Notes under the pieces: model-generated
The model's database searches: none
Told to the model about the DNA's origin: nothing
Seen by the model: the letters and a program-made list of their open reading frames with translations, nothing else
Source of the DNA: Microbulbifer sp. GL-2
GTDB lineage: Bacteria > Pseudomonadota > Gammaproteobacteria > Pseudomonadales > Cellvibrionaceae
Direction: 5' to 3'
NCBI RefSeq assembly: GCF_007183175.1
Contig: NZ_AP019807.1
Span: 496,001 to 560,000, forward strand
Length of the DNA stretch: 64,000 nt
Program-made: the position numbers and the translations under genes
Part shown: positions 9,918 through 20,422 of the stretch, one piece after another
Layout: every line of letters begins with the position of its first letter
How positions within the stretch are numbered: the stretch's first letter is position 1

Positions 9918-10208
9918 CTATTCTTGAGTATCAATAAGCTGGCGCAATACAACTTGTTGGCAAGCAAGTGTAGAAGGTGAGAATGGAAACTTGCCTACGC
10001 ATTTCAATACCACAAAACCTAAATTAGCAGACACTGCACAGTGAGGCATTTTCTCATCAAAAGTCAAGTTCCTATAGCCCTCTCTTGGGTGCCACTCGGC
10101 ATGGCTGACTGGCCAACAATAGATACACGAGTAAGCAACCCCTTTCCCCAGAAGCTCCTCTGTACACGCAAGTGATATACTAAGAAATATTAGGGGACTT
10201 ATTTTCAT
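9918..10208 (-). CDS. small cysteine-containing putative exported protein
   Basis: About 96 residues, lying 8 bases upstream of kpsS. The first ~17 residues are hydrophobic and end in SLACTEE, which could be a weak lipobox or a signal peptide. The rest carries several cysteines and no domain I recognise. The RBS is poor. Support comes from tight spacing to kpsS and an open frame in an AT-rich stretch; it may not be real. Confidence 0.35.
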   Translation of the reverse strand: MKISPLIFLSISLACTEELLGKGVAYSCIYCWPVSHAEWHPREGYRNLTFDEKMPHCAVSANLGFVVLKCVGKFPFSPSTLACQQVVLRQLIDTQE

Positions 10209-10211
10209 CAA

Positions 10212-11063
10212 CTATAGAAGCGGTTTCAGAAGAGAGGCCGGTGAATAAAAATCGCGGCTAATCATCAACGTCACTTAATTACAGGTTAATTGGAGTTGAA
10301 CTTATAAAAATTTGAGATTGAGCTATTTCCCCGCCAAATATCAGCAGCGTCAAAATGGAGATCTTATAGCATGGGGAAAAATATGCCATCACACCCGAAT
10401 ACAGTAAACACTTCGCCTCTCCTAAAGAAAAATTACTGGCATATCCAGGTGAAATACTCGACATCAAAGAAAGTAAGCCGTTAACCCCCGGGCTCTGCAA
10501 CACACCTGAAATCGCCCCCGAAAATACCTACGAATAAAAACAAAAAATCGCAATCGATTGCACAAAGCAAACGGGAGCTTCTACGCAATCGTAAATCTTG
10601 TGTTGAAATTTAAAAACGCCTGAAAACCAGCAACGCCTCATAATGCAACCCTGCTTACCAAAAGCTATCTTTCAGCAGCAATGATTTTTTTATTAATAAA
10701 AACCAAGCTGACACCTACAAACAAAACATATAGCTGGCAATATAAAAAATCGAGAATGGAATGAAAGCCGACATCGCCTTGCTACCAACCATTAAGTCGC
10801 CGGGATAACAACGATGGTAATAGATAAGAACCAGGAGGAAACTATAGAAACAATATAAACTATAATGAAGTAAAAATCCTCAACCGCTCTTATAGGAAAG
10901 ATAAATACCCACCAGCCTACCCCCCTCCTTTAACTGATATAAATTCAAAAAAATCAGCTATAGATACCTGGATGACAGTAGCCATTTACCTCTTTAACAA
11001 GTCAGGAAATTAATAGAACAACCGGCATCAAGTCCTACAAAAAAAACAAGGAAAGCACTAAAT
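10212..11063. other. gene-poor AT-rich gap inside the capsule locus
   Basis: About 850 bases between kpsC and the small ORF before kpsS. Composition is AT-rich and no frame looks protein-like: the 74-codon minus-strand frame at 10279-10503 lacks an RBS and any recognisable feature. No strong terminator or repeat seen. It is unusual because the rest of the locus is tightly packed. Confidence 0.5.
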
Positions 11064-13115
11064 TCAATAACGTAGAAACCTATTCCGATACCAACGAAAC
11101 AGCTTCAAAAAACTGTTCTCCCGCCTATCAGACACTCGCTCTCGCTGCAATAGCTCTACTGTCGTTTCCGCATCAATATACTCTCCAGTATTTCGATCTA
11201 TATACACTGGATAAAGTAACAAAGTCGCAGCAATTAGCTGATCCAGACTTAGATTACGCTGTCGACGAACTCTAAAGCCAAGTAAGTCTTCCTCAATCAG
11301 CTCTTGATTGTTAATAAGTTTATCTTCTGTGAGCCCCCAGCCTGCATAAAAGGGCAATCCGTAGGTCACAACTCTGATCCCGCGTAATAAAGCCTCAAAA
11401 CCACTAAGTGAACTAAGTGTATGCACCTCATCGATATCATCCAGAAGTGAGGAAATATCACCATCTTCCAGTAAGGAATCATACAGAGATTGAGCACTTG
11501 CCGGCAACGCACCAATACGTGCCCCAGCAACTACATCAGGATGTGGTTTATAGATAATATATGCACCAGGGCAATCCCTTCTCACTCTCTCAAGCAGTGA
11601 AAAATTAGTCGTTATCTTTGGGGAGCCGTAGGCGATGGATGCATCACTTTCTACTTGCCCAGGAACTAGAATCACTTTTTTATTTTTGCAAATATCAGTG
11701 CTAGAGACTACTTTATTACCGCTAACGTTATATTTTGTCAGGCCTTTTTCAACTAATATCTTCCAGAGCTTTCTAGCACGCTCCAATAAGGGCTCTGAAA
11801 AATTTTCTGTATTTAACAAAAACTCAAGATCACTGGGATATCGGGCATCAAAATAGATACCTCGGGAATCGAAGACCAAAGAGTTAGGGGAGACCAAATC
11901 TGCCCCCAAACCGACAGAGCGCAGGAAACCATCTTCCACTCTCCACAAATTTAAATTCGAACTACTACAGTCCTCCTTCAAGCTATTTGATGCTCGATTT
12001 GCCCAAATCAAAATATTGGTGTTGGCTTCCAGCTTTTGCACTTGCGTATGTAGCCTGGAAAAGTCCACCCTGGCCTTACCTCCAAGAAACCTGGGGATAA
12101 ACCCACGCTTCCAGGGTGAAAACCCAATACCCTGCCAATTCCCCCTGAACCGATTCCACTGCCTTTTTTGTTCCGCTATCAGTTTAACTGTATCTTCAAA
12201 TTCACACTTTCGACCAGTGTAAGGGTTAATGTATCGGCAATATTGCAAATATGCTGCATGGAAAACTTCTGCCAGAGTACGCTCAATACCGCGACGCTCT
12301 GAACTTTGACGATCTTTGGTCAACCCCCAACCGGCATAAAAAGGCAGGCCATAACAATGTACTTCTTTACCTGCGATAAGGGCATCCAATCCCAGCTGAC
12401 TACTCACCACATAGACTTTTTCAACTCGGTCAAATATCGCCCAGGGTGAAATATCCTCGGCTATTACCCTACAACCTTTTTCCTCAGCCAGATCCCTTAG
12501 ATAGCCTTGTTTTTTTCCTGTAATCACATCGGGGTGAATCTTTACAACAATCTCAGCTTTAGGGTTTTCAAAGATAGCGCCTTCCAGCATTTCCTTAAAA
12601 TGCTGTTCCGAAGCCAATCCTCCACGGACAGATTCATCACCTTTTGTTTGATCAACAACCAATACACGAGATTGGTTCACCGACCAATTCAAGGGAGTGT
12701 CAATAGAGGTATTGTATTTACACAACCGATGGCCTCGTAAAAGGTTAAGACCTTTCACCGCTCGTTCTAACTCTGTAGTTGTGTAACGAGCATTTTTGAT
12801 CAGTGATTCAAGATCGTTCGGGCGAGAGGCATCGTAATAAATGCCTGTATTGTCAACAATCAGACTGTGAGGTTGCGCTCCATTTACACCTAATCCCAGA
12901 GAGCGTAAAAAACCATCCTCAATACTGGCATAAGGTAGGTTTGCCCGGCCAGCCATACGCTGTGCCTTAGCCGCAGTTGCCTTTAGCCCCCAACCAACCA
13001 TTTGGGTAACATTCCTGCCAGGTTTTGATAACACATATTGACAGGGAGCCCCCAGAAAATGTTCCAGGTTATGTAATTGGCGAAGTCCGAACGAGCAATA
13101 TCCTATTAAAGACAC
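11064..13115 (-). CDS. kpsC: capsule polysaccharide KpsC-type Kdo transferase
   Basis: 683 residues with the duplicated architecture of KpsC: two glycosyltransferase halves, each containing a near-identical EDGFLRS-(L/V)-GLG motif (about residues 87 and 400) and a K-x-HPDV motif (VVKIHPDV and IYKPHPDV). KpsC alternates Kdo linkages to build the poly-Kdo linker on the lipid carrier. The start is GTG and overlaps the end of the upstream glycosyltransferase gene by 10 bases, indicating translational coupling. The kpsF and kpsU genes for Kdo precursor supply are not in this window. Confidence 0.93.
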   Translation of the reverse strand: MSLIGYCSFGLRQLHNLEHFLGAPCQYVLSKPGRNVTQMVGWGLKATAAKAQRMAGRANLPYASIEDGFLRSLGLGVNGAQPHSLIVDNTGIYYDASRPNDLESLIKNARYTTTELERAVKGLNLLRGHRLCKYNTSIDTPLNWSVNQSRVLVVDQTKGDESVRGGLASEQHFKEMLEGAIFENPKAEIVVKIHPDVITGKKQGYLRDLAEEKGCRVIAEDISPWAIFDRVEKVYVVSSQLGLDALIAGKEVHCYGLPFYAGWGLTKDRQSSERRGIERTLAEVFHAAYLQYCRYINPYTGRKCEFEDTVKLIAEQKRQWNRFRGNWQGIGFSPWKRGFIPRFLGGKARVDFSRLHTQVQKLEANTNILIWANRASNSLKEDCSSSNLNLWRVEDGFLRSVGLGADLVSPNSLVFDSRGIYFDARYPSDLEFLLNTENFSEPLLERARKLWKILVEKGLTKYNVSGNKVVSSTDICKNKKVILVPGQVESDASIAYGSPKITTNFSLLERVRRDCPGAYIIYKPHPDVVAGARIGALPASAQSLYDSLLEDGDISSLLDDIDEVHTLSSLSGFEALLRGIRVVTYGLPFYAGWGLTEDKLINNQELIEEDLLGFRVRRQRNLSLDQLIAATLLLYPVYIDRNTGEYIDAETTVELLQRERVSDRRENSFLKLFRWYRNRFLRY

Positions 13116-14047
13116 TGTTCCGCTCCGGTTAATAATTTTTCCCGCAAAGGTTTATCTTCTGCTAAGCGTAAAATAGCCTCCACCCAGGCGGATGCTTGCA
13201 TTGGCAAAAGTAAGCCATTTTTCTGATGACGAATCACCCGGCCATAGATTTCACCTTCCGCATAAATACCCACCGCACCCGCCTGTGTGATATCAAAAAA
13301 CTTGGTGTAGGATCTGGCTTTATTGAATGACGAATCAAGCAGCGGAGCCAATCCAATAGTGCGACCAGGCCTTCGCATCATGGATAAATAGGTTGGCCAT
13401 TTCATAGGGTGTATTACTTGTACACGAGATACCCCTCGAAAGAGCTTATTTATACGCCCATCACCGATAATTTCGAAATTCAGATGTGAATTTCTCTGGA
13501 TTACCTCCTGAAATACCGGAACCAGCCAACGAATCTCCCCAATATGAGATGCTGAACCATGATAAAAAATGGTTAAGGATTGATCCCTTTTCACATCCAT
13601 TGGCTCCGCCTGTAGTAATTCAGGAGACCACTGTTGGTACTTATGATACAAATATGGCGTTGAAACCAACAAACCGGCGCTTATTGACTTCAGCCACCAT
13701 TGTCGCGACCAGCTGTAATGCAAAATCTTCAATTGATACCGGGGGGACAGACCAGCAAAAGCTGACCAATCAAATAAGTCATCATCGATAAATAAATGCA
13801 CCGCGGACAGCTTGCTTAGATTTTTACGAACCAGGTACTGCCACTGCCTGGGAATATAGCGTACAAATATAATCCCAACACCCTCTAGCTCACCGCCACC
13901 AGGCAGATCACAGAAAAGCAGTCTCTGTACTTGCCCTCCTTTCTTACGTAAATAAGGCAGAACAAAATAATCCGTAGAGGGGTTTGGCCCCTCTTCAACG
14001 ACCAACCAACGATTCGTATTATCCAATTCAGATTTCAAAGGCTTCAA
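13106..14047 (-). CDS. GT-B fold glycosyltransferase
   Basis: 313 residues. The C-terminal half looks like a GT-B (group 1) glycosyltransferase: IFYHGSASHIGEI at the start of the nucleotide-sugar domain, FEIIGDG, then GLAPLLDSSFNKARSYTKFFD and a C-terminal helix region. The N-terminal half (WLVVEEGPNPSTDYFVLPYL) is an acceptor-side domain. The start is TTG and overlaps the repaired stop of the permease gene as TTGA, which supports this start. It probably adds one sugar of the capsule repeat; donor and linkage are unknown. Confidence 0.75.
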   Translation of the reverse strand: MKPLKSELDNTNRWLVVEEGPNPSTDYFVLPYLRKKGGQVQRLLFCDLPGGGELEGVGIIFVRYIPRQWQYLVRKNLSKLSAVHLFIDDDLFDWSAFAGLSPRYQLKILHYSWSRQWWLKSISAGLLVSTPYLYHKYQQWSPELLQAEPMDVKRDQSLTIFYHGSASHIGEIRWLVPVFQEVIQRNSHLNFEIIGDGRINKLFRGVSRVQVIHPMKWPTYLSMMRRPGRTIGLAPLLDSSFNKARSYTKFFDITQAGAVGIYAEGEIYGRVIRHQKNGLLLPMQASAWVEAILRLAEDKPLREKLLTGAEQCL

Positions 14048-15776
14048 CTCTCAAAGGGAAATACGATTGGCACTAAAACCAGAACAGTCAATGAATAAGC
14101 AATGGTAAGGGGCAACCCAGCACGCAGGAAATCCCGTAGGTGGTACCCCCCAGGTTTTGTACTATCAGGTTGGTCTGATAACCGAAGGGAGTCAAAAAGC
14201 TGGCACTGGCCCCATAGGCCACTGCCATTACAAAGGGCATCCAGCTCACCCCAAAGCTTTCTGCCAAGCTCCAGGCCAGAGGGAAAGCCAGAGCAGCGGC
14301 GGCATTGTTGGTCATCAATTCGGTCAACACCAAAGTCAGTAAAAATATTCCCACCAGGCCGGCCAGCGGCCCCCAGTCAGAAAACAGATTCCGCAGGCCT
14401 CCAGCCAGAGTATCTGCCAAGCCGCTGCCGGCAAAAGCTTCCGCCAATACCAGGGCACTGGCAATAATCAACCATATTTGAAAAGGAAAGCGTCGCTGTA
14501 ACTCTGTGGTCGATACGATACCAAGACCAATCATGCCGCCAAGCAGCACCACCAACCCCTTTAGTAACGAGAAGTAGCCAAGCGCTGCTCCAGCCACTAC
14601 CAAAGCAAAGCCCAACCCCAGTAACCAGTTGTCTCGTCGGGACAGGTCCCGACGAACCTCGGTGCCACTGATTACATAGAAATTCTTATCAATATTCAGG
14701 TGGTGCCGGAAGTCCGGCCCAACCGCCAGCAACAGTGCATCTCCTGCGCGCAGCTCTATCTCCCCCAGCTTGCCCGACAGCCGTTCACCACCGCGGCGCA
14801 TAGCAACTACTGCGGCATCAAAACGCGTACGAAAATTACAGCCCTTAAGAGATTGGCCGAGTATGCTGGAACTGGGCGTAATCACTACTTCGGTGAGATT
14901 CAGGTCCAGCTTCTCATCTTCCAGCGCAAAAAGGCGCAAGCCCTCAATATCCTGCAAACGCCCAAGGTCGCGTACATCACCACTGAAGATCAGCTTGTCC
15001 CCGCAGCGAATAACCTCCGACGGCGCCACCGGACTGATCACTTGATTTCCACGCACTATCTCGATCAGGTAGAGCGTCTCCAAGCGGCGCAGACGATTCT
15101 GCTCGACGCTTTTGCCGTCCAGAGGTGAATCGGCCACTACCTCCGCCTCCAGCAGGTATTCAGTCACCGGCTCCTCAGTTACTGTCCCCTCCGGAAGTAG
15201 ACGATTACACAGTAACAGTACCGCCAATCCCACCAGAGCTGCGGCCAGTCCCACCGGCAGAAAAGCGAAGAACTCCAGGCTGGGCAGGCCTCGGTCCAAC
15301 ACAAAACTATTCACGATCAGGTTTGTGGAAGTGCCGATCAGGGTGAGGGTGCCGCCGAGAATGGCCGCATAGGAAAGTGGCAACAACAACTTGGCCGCGG
15401 GTAAACGCCGCTGCCCCTTGATGCTGGATGCTAATGCGGCCACCACCGCGGTATTATTAAGAAAGGCCGAACTCAACGCCGTTGCGGCGGTAAGCCGTAG
15501 CAAGCTGGCCTTCAACGAACCATTGATCAGCCCCTCGGAAATCGCCCTTAGCCAACGCGCTTTCTCCAGCCCCACCGACACCAATAACAGCGTAATCAAT
15601 GTCACCAAGCCCGGGTTGGCACCCTTTTGTAGTACTGATTCTGCCGGTACCAGCCCACTCAGGAAGCATGCTCCAGCGGCCGAGGTAAAAACCAGCGACG
15701 GGCGGAAACGGGTGAAAATCAGGGAGCCGATGACCAGGGTGAAGATACCGGCAACAAATAATTGGGAAAAAGTCAT
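14044..15776 (-). pseudogene. SLC13/DASS-type anion permease with two TrkA-C domains, frameshifted near its 3' end
   Basis: The open frame 14088-15776 encodes 562 residues: an N-terminal transport half (SLC13 signature AILGGTLTLIGTSTNLIVNS), two RCK/TrkA-C regulatory domains (about residues 205-365) and a second transport half. After YQTNLIV the frame runs into an unrelated tail. Adding one base at the GGGGGG run (14146-14151) restores the expected end, GGYHLRDFLRAGLPLT followed by a last hydrophobic helix and the stop at 14044-14046. That stop then overlaps the next gene's start as TTGA. Relatives move sulfate or dicarboxylates; with a sulfotransferase in the locus, sulfate uptake is a fair guess. 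It may be a real mutation, a phase-variable tract or a sequencing error. Confidence 0.75.
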
Positions 15777-15998
15777 AAAGTTGGGGCGTCGTTCTGGTTA
15801 CCAGTGCGAGAGTCTATTTTTTAAATGGGTCTGTGGCGATGGTAGATTATGCCAAATCTGGTGCATTTATACTGCCGGGTCCAAGCGCTCTACTACCATG
15901 ACCAAAGGGGCAGTATTTTATAAGCAGTGCAAATGGCTCCCAGCCTACGCCAAAAAATTCCACTCTAAATACAATTAGAGCGCTGAACTATTCCATAT

Positions 15999-18269
15999 TT
16001 ATGCCAGCGAAAAATCCTCGTGCACCAGAGTAAGGTTGGGGTTATAGGCCGGGTCAGTATCCAGCAGGTCACCCCAGCGACTGCGCATATACTCCGCCTC
16101 ACGCTGCGCGCGTCGACGCTTGGTCAAAGTATTATCGGCACCACGGGAAACCGATTCGTGATGATAGAGTTCCGCGTAGGGCGTCCACAAATTACGGTAA
16201 CCTGCCTCGCGCACCTTGAGGCACAGATCCACATCATTAAAGGCCACGGCCAGATTGTCCATGTCCAAGCCACCCACCTCCTCGAATACCGCTTTGCGTA
16301 TCAGCAGGCAAGCAGCCGTTACTGCGGAAAGGTTCTGCACTAAATGCAGGCGTGAAAAATAGCCGTATTCACTGCGGCTGAAATACTTATGAGAGTGCCC
16401 TGCGACGCCGCCAACTCCCAGTATGACACCACCGTGCTGGATGGTGTCATTGGGATAGTAAAGCTTGGCCCCCACACAACCAATTTCGGGCCTTAGGGCC
16501 TGGCCTACCATTTCTGTCAGCCAGTCATCGTTGATCGGTTCGATATCGTTATTGACCAATCCGATAATCTCGCCCTTTGCCAGACCTACTCCAAAATTGT
16601 TGATCGCAGAGTAATTGAACGGATGGTCCCAGCGATGTACAGATACACGCGGATCGGAGTCGCTCACCCCCTCAAGGAAGCGCAATGTCGCCTCACAGCG
16701 ACTCTGATTATCCAGGATCAGCAATTCATAATTCGAATAGTCTGTTCGGGAGAGAATCGCCTCCACGCAGGGTTTGAGAATATCCAAACCATCTCGCGTG
16801 GGAACTAGTAGACTTACTAACGGTGCCGGCTGCGGAATGTTCCAGCGTACCCGGTAGCTATTCGGAGCTATACCCGACTCAGCCACTGCTTGCAGCCGCT
16901 CACTTTCCAGATAGTCGGTCACCGCTTTCAATCCTGCTGTGGCAGCATAATTTTTGGCGCTACCCTCCTGTGCAGTTGAACCACTAATGGCCCGCCAGTG
17001 GTAGAGTATTTCCGGAATATGCACCACATTGCCAGCATGCAGATCCGGCATACAACGCAGTAACAGATCATGATCCTGACTACCCTCAACCCCTGGGCGA
17101 AAGCCATTCACTTGGTTAACAAGGGCCAACTTCAATACTGTCAAATGGCAGATATAATTCTGTGACAGCAACAGGTCCGGATTCCAACCCGGCTTGAAAT
17201 GAGGATCAAAACGCTTACCCTGCTCATCAATTTTGTCTTCGTCACTGTAGAACAACTGCGCCTGTGGATTTTCTGCAATCGCTTCCGCCACTCTCTGCAG
17301 CGCATGCGGTGCTAGAGTGTCATCGTGATCCAGCAGCGCAACATATTCACCTTTTGCCAATGCCAAGGCGCTGTTGCTAGCAGCAGAAATATGTCCATTA
17401 CTTTTCCGAAACACTACCTCGATACGAGTGTCATGTATCTGGTATTCTCGTAGACATGCCTTTACTTGTGATTTTGAGGAGGCATCATCAGCAATGCAGA
17501 GCTGCCATTTGCTGTAAGTCTGCGCAAGCACAGAGTCTATACAAGCGCGCAACAAGTCAGTATCGGTATTGAAAGTGGGGACTACGATAGAAATCAGCGG
17601 CCTCCTGTCAGTATCAGCCAAATCCACTGTGCCCGCAGGGGACCCCAGCCTTTTGGTTTCTACTTTCCCAATCCATTCTGCGTAATCACAGACTTGCCGC
17701 CTCTTCACGAAGGTCCTTGCATAGTACTGTAACGCCAAATCCCTCCAGGAATGGTTGCCTTCACAGGCTTCCTCACGAATACACCGAAGTACATTCTTCT
17801 TTCCCAGATTACGAAACTTAAAGTGCATATTGGCTAGACGCTGAGCTAAGCGATCATATGCAAACCATGGTAGGAGCCTAACGAACTGAAAATGTTGCAC
17901 ACTGAATAATCCACTAGACTCCATTGGGTCAAATCGTAGTGCGCAAGTCCGGGCGTGCAGATAAATAACACGCTTGGTAACCCTGCCAGACTTTATAGGG
18001 ATAAAAATGCTGTCCTGCTCACTGAAACCATGTCCGTAATCAAAATAAATTTTTGCATCCACAGAAGACAAGTTGTGTCGCAGGTCAATTTCAACCATAT
18101 ACCAACCAGCGCGGAGAGCACTGCCCTTGGCCAGGAACTGAGGATCCTCGCCCTTGGCGCGCCAGTCAAAATCTGCACTGGTATCCATGATCTGTTCAAT
18201 CGCAAATCCGGGCTTGAGCCTGAAAGCCAGATCAATTTGAAACAACGACTTTAAAAATTTAAATACCAC
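15999..18269 (-). CDS. two-domain family 2 glycosyltransferase
   Basis: 756 residues. An N-terminal ~230-residue region of unknown role is followed by two GT-A/GT2 modules. The first starts at LISIVVPTFNTD with the acidic motif LLDHDDTLAP and the SDEDK motif. The second starts at LVSLLVPTRDG, with LVNNDIEP and the family signature DTIQHGGVILG. The C-terminal part (AFNDVDLCLKVREAGYRNLWTP) also fits. Proteins of this build make or extend repeating polysaccharides and rhamnose-rich chains, consistent with the capsule locus. The flanking gaps hold nothing recognisable. Confidence 0.85.
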   Translation of the reverse strand: MVFKFLKSLFQIDLAFRLKPGFAIEQIMDTSADFDWRAKGEDPQFLAKGSALRAGWYMVEIDLRHNLSSVDAKIYFDYGHGFSEQDSIFIPIKSGRVTKRVIYLHARTCALRFDPMESSGLFSVQHFQFVRLLPWFAYDRLAQRLANMHFKFRNLGKKNVLRCIREEACEGNHSWRDLALQYYARTFVKRRQVCDYAEWIGKVETKRLGSPAGTVDLADTDRRPLISIVVPTFNTDTDLLRACIDSVLAQTYSKWQLCIADDASSKSQVKACLREYQIHDTRIEVVFRKSNGHISAASNSALALAKGEYVALLDHDDTLAPHALQRVAEAIAENPQAQLFYSDEDKIDEQGKRFDPHFKPGWNPDLLLSQNYICHLTVLKLALVNQVNGFRPGVEGSQDHDLLLRCMPDLHAGNVVHIPEILYHWRAISGSTAQEGSAKNYAATAGLKAVTDYLESERLQAVAESGIAPNSYRVRWNIPQPAPLVSLLVPTRDGLDILKPCVEAILSRTDYSNYELLILDNQSRCEATLRFLEGVSDSDPRVSVHRWDHPFNYSAINNFGVGLAKGEIIGLVNNDIEPINDDWLTEMVGQALRPEIGCVGAKLYYPNDTIQHGGVILGVGGVAGHSHKYFSRSEYGYFSRLHLVQNLSAVTAACLLIRKAVFEEVGGLDMDNLAVAFNDVDLCLKVREAGYRNLWTPYAELYHHESVSRGADNTLTKRRRAQREAEYMRSRWGDLLDTDPAYNPNLTLVHEDFSLA

Positions 18270-18372
18270 AACGAATCCCGTTATGTATCAGTGCGCTTCA
18301 CAGCGCCATTTATGTGTGCCCGAAAGCCATGGCTTCCAAAATCAACTACCTGTATAGGACTGTATCGGGCCT

Positions 18373-19521
18373 TTAAAGCGCCGCTGCCGTGTCCAGCGTA
18401 TAATTAACCTTTGCCTTAACAGTCGTACCGTAGATATATGCCTCGACCTTGTCCTCGTTAGTTATAGCCTTGCCAGGTTTAAAACTGAAACCACAGTGCA
18501 AGCGCTCAGAGAGCCCCTTACGTACAACATCGGGCCTTCCCCGGTTCACATCTACAAGGTGCTCGTCACCATTGATCAGCAGCCGGATTTTTAAAGAGCC
18601 ATCAAACTCCGTTGTAGCCCAACCGGTAACCAGCTCCGGTTTAACATCTACAAATGCCTTTCCATAACAGAGGTAAGGTGTTTCCGTCGCCACCCGTTCT
18701 CTCAAGGCCGCCACTCCTTTTTTCACGTCACTGACATAGCAAAGCAGTATTTCATCAGCTTCGTCATTCAAATCATGCGCCTTGAAATAAGCTTCGCCTT
18801 TCTTTCTATCCGCACTGCCTGCTCCAGAGCCCTTATGCTCCTTTTTCATAACATGCTCGTGACGGGACTTAACTACATAATGATTAACTCTAATCCCTTC
18901 ATACGAAACCCTGCTTGTCTTCGGCTCACACGACTCGCCATGCTCAAAGACTGTTGGATGGAGACTCCCGGAATAATAATGCCCAGATCTAAGAACGCAC
19001 TCATGGACATGCATTTTCTCCACCATGGAAGGCTTCAGGATGGTCTTAATATGGCGATTAAAATCGTGATCCTGCTTTGAGGCACGTGTAAAGCGTTCAA
19101 TTACCAGCCCCTCACCCTTAAACTTATGACCGGAAGACCCAAAGTTTCGCCAATTGAGAGCCAGAGCACCTGCATCCTCCATTCCACAAAATTTAGCTAA
19201 AATATCCTTTAGCTCACTACCATTGGTACTGACGAGAAATTCATCAGCATCGATAAAACACAGTAAGTCGACTTCACTGCCAAAGCGGCGCAACATGTGA
19301 TTATAGGCTGGCATCTGTGGACCGCCGTCCCCTACCCTGGGAAAATACACCCTATTTATCACACCCAAGCAGTCCAATGCCTCTAACAACTGTGAGGAAC
19401 CATCGTCACTGATATTATCCGCAATATAAAAGGCATCAGCACCGATTAACTGGTGATAAACAATCCATTCAAGAATATATTCAAATTCATTCTTAAAAAT
19501 TGCAGCGATCCCAAACTTCAT
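18373..19521 (-). CDS. GT2-like (GT92/DUF23-type) glycosyltransferase with C-terminal module
   Basis: The start at ATG 19521 is chosen because GGGAG stands 7 bases before it and the family begins with MKFGIAAIFKNE; the open frame extends 43 codons upstream without support. The ~382 residues carry the GT-A core: KNEFEYILEWIVYHQLIGADAF, DNISDDGS, and LLCFIDADEFLV with the DxD motif. The last ~75 residues (from about GWATTEFDG) form a separate small beta-rich module without a known assignment to me. It lies in the capsule operon and probably acts on the repeat unit. Confidence 0.75.
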   Translation of the reverse strand: MKFGIAAIFKNEFEYILEWIVYHQLIGADAFYIADNISDDGSSQLLEALDCLGVINRVYFPRVGDGGPQMPAYNHMLRRFGSEVDLLCFIDADEFLVSTNGSELKDILAKFCGMEDAGALALNWRNFGSSGHKFKGEGLVIERFTRASKQDHDFNRHIKTILKPSMVEKMHVHECVLRSGHYYSGSLHPTVFEHGESCEPKTSRVSYEGIRVNHYVVKSRHEHVMKKEHKGSGAGSADRKKGEAYFKAHDLNDEADEILLCYVSDVKKGVAALRERVATETPYLCYGKAFVDVKPELVTGWATTEFDGSLKIRLLINGDEHLVDVNRGRPDVVRKGLSERLHCGFSFKPGKAITNEDKVEAYIYGTTVKAKVNYTLDTAAAL

Positions 19522-19675
19522 TCGCACTCCCAAAATTTGCTTCCAACTGGCAACACAGCGTATAGAACTACGGAGTAGGTCATCATAAAAATTTGAGTTC
19601 CAACAGGGATAGCAACCCAGATCAACAATCAAAAAATCTCCAGGTCCCACCCTCTAAAGCAGCATTGCAACAACA

Positions 19676-20236
19676 CTAACAAGCAGTTCTATGGTCATGC
19701 CTGTAAAACGAGGCATTAACCTCCGAGCAGCCAATGAATCTCTTTAATTCATTTCCACTATCTTTTTCAATATCAAACAGAAGGAAATTTTCGCGCCCAT
19801 AAAAATATTGTAAAACGTTAGAATGGTGTCTATGCCAATCGTTTTTCCAACGGCGCACAACCTCCTTTTGACCACAGGAATAAATTTTTTTGAATCTTCG
19901 AAGGTAACTACCTTCACCGTGGTTAAGTCGGCTATTTACCCATTTATTGACAGGACGTGTATTCAATATAAAAAGAGAATCAGGGTACTGACGGTCCAAT
20001 TCCTGATAATACTTCTCAAAGGCATACAAGCAATGGTTTGAAACCAGCTCCATATCACTAAAGAAATTATATTCCTCATACCCACTCAGTAGTGGCCTCC
20101 CATGCAGGAAATTCTCCTCAATCTGCAGAGCTAAATTCCCATAGTCCCAGTGAATGGCTTTATAGCCATTGCGTAAGAAAAATTGATTCAGGCTTGTTGT
20201 ACCACATTTATTAAAGCCAATCTGAAATACTTTCAT
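19676..20236 (-). CDS. sulfotransferase-like protein
   Basis: 186 residues. The start MKVFQIGFNKCGTTSLNQFF is the 5'-phosphosulfate loop of PAPS-dependent sulfotransferases (G-x-x-K-x-GTTSL). A possible 3'-phosphate-binding segment is LFILNTRPVNKWVNSRLNH, with the Arg/Ser pattern expected. The protein is short for the family, so the acceptor part is reduced. In this locus it would sulfate the capsule, and the nearby SLC13-type permease could supply sulfate. The PAPS-making enzymes are not in the window. Confidence 0.75.
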   Translation of the reverse strand: MKVFQIGFNKCGTTSLNQFFLRNGYKAIHWDYGNLALQIEENFLHGRPLLSGYEEYNFFSDMELVSNHCLYAFEKYYQELDRQYPDSLFILNTRPVNKWVNSRLNHGEGSYLRRFKKIYSCGQKEVVRRWKNDWHRHHSNVLQYFYGRENFLLFDIEKDSGNELKRFIGCSEVNASFYRHDHRTAC

Positions 20237-20422
20237 ACCAATAAAATCTAAGAAAGCGAATTAAATATAAAACTATATTGTGCAAAGCTGATAGCGCGTT
20301 TGATCACAAAGTGGGAGCTGGGGAGTTTAAAAATTTACGAGGGATGCCCCAAGCCCTTCCAGCCCCAGATATACAAGCCGTACACTATACAAACAGATAT
20401 CTAGCGACGCGGCAGTTCCCAC

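Noticed and set aside
10279..10503. 74-codon minus-strand frame in the kpsC-kpsS gap
   Set aside because: No RBS, no recognisable feature and poor codon pattern.
15391..15978. 195-codon plus-strand frame over the permease 5' end and spacer
   Set aside because: Antisense to conserved transporter sequence; composition not protein-like.
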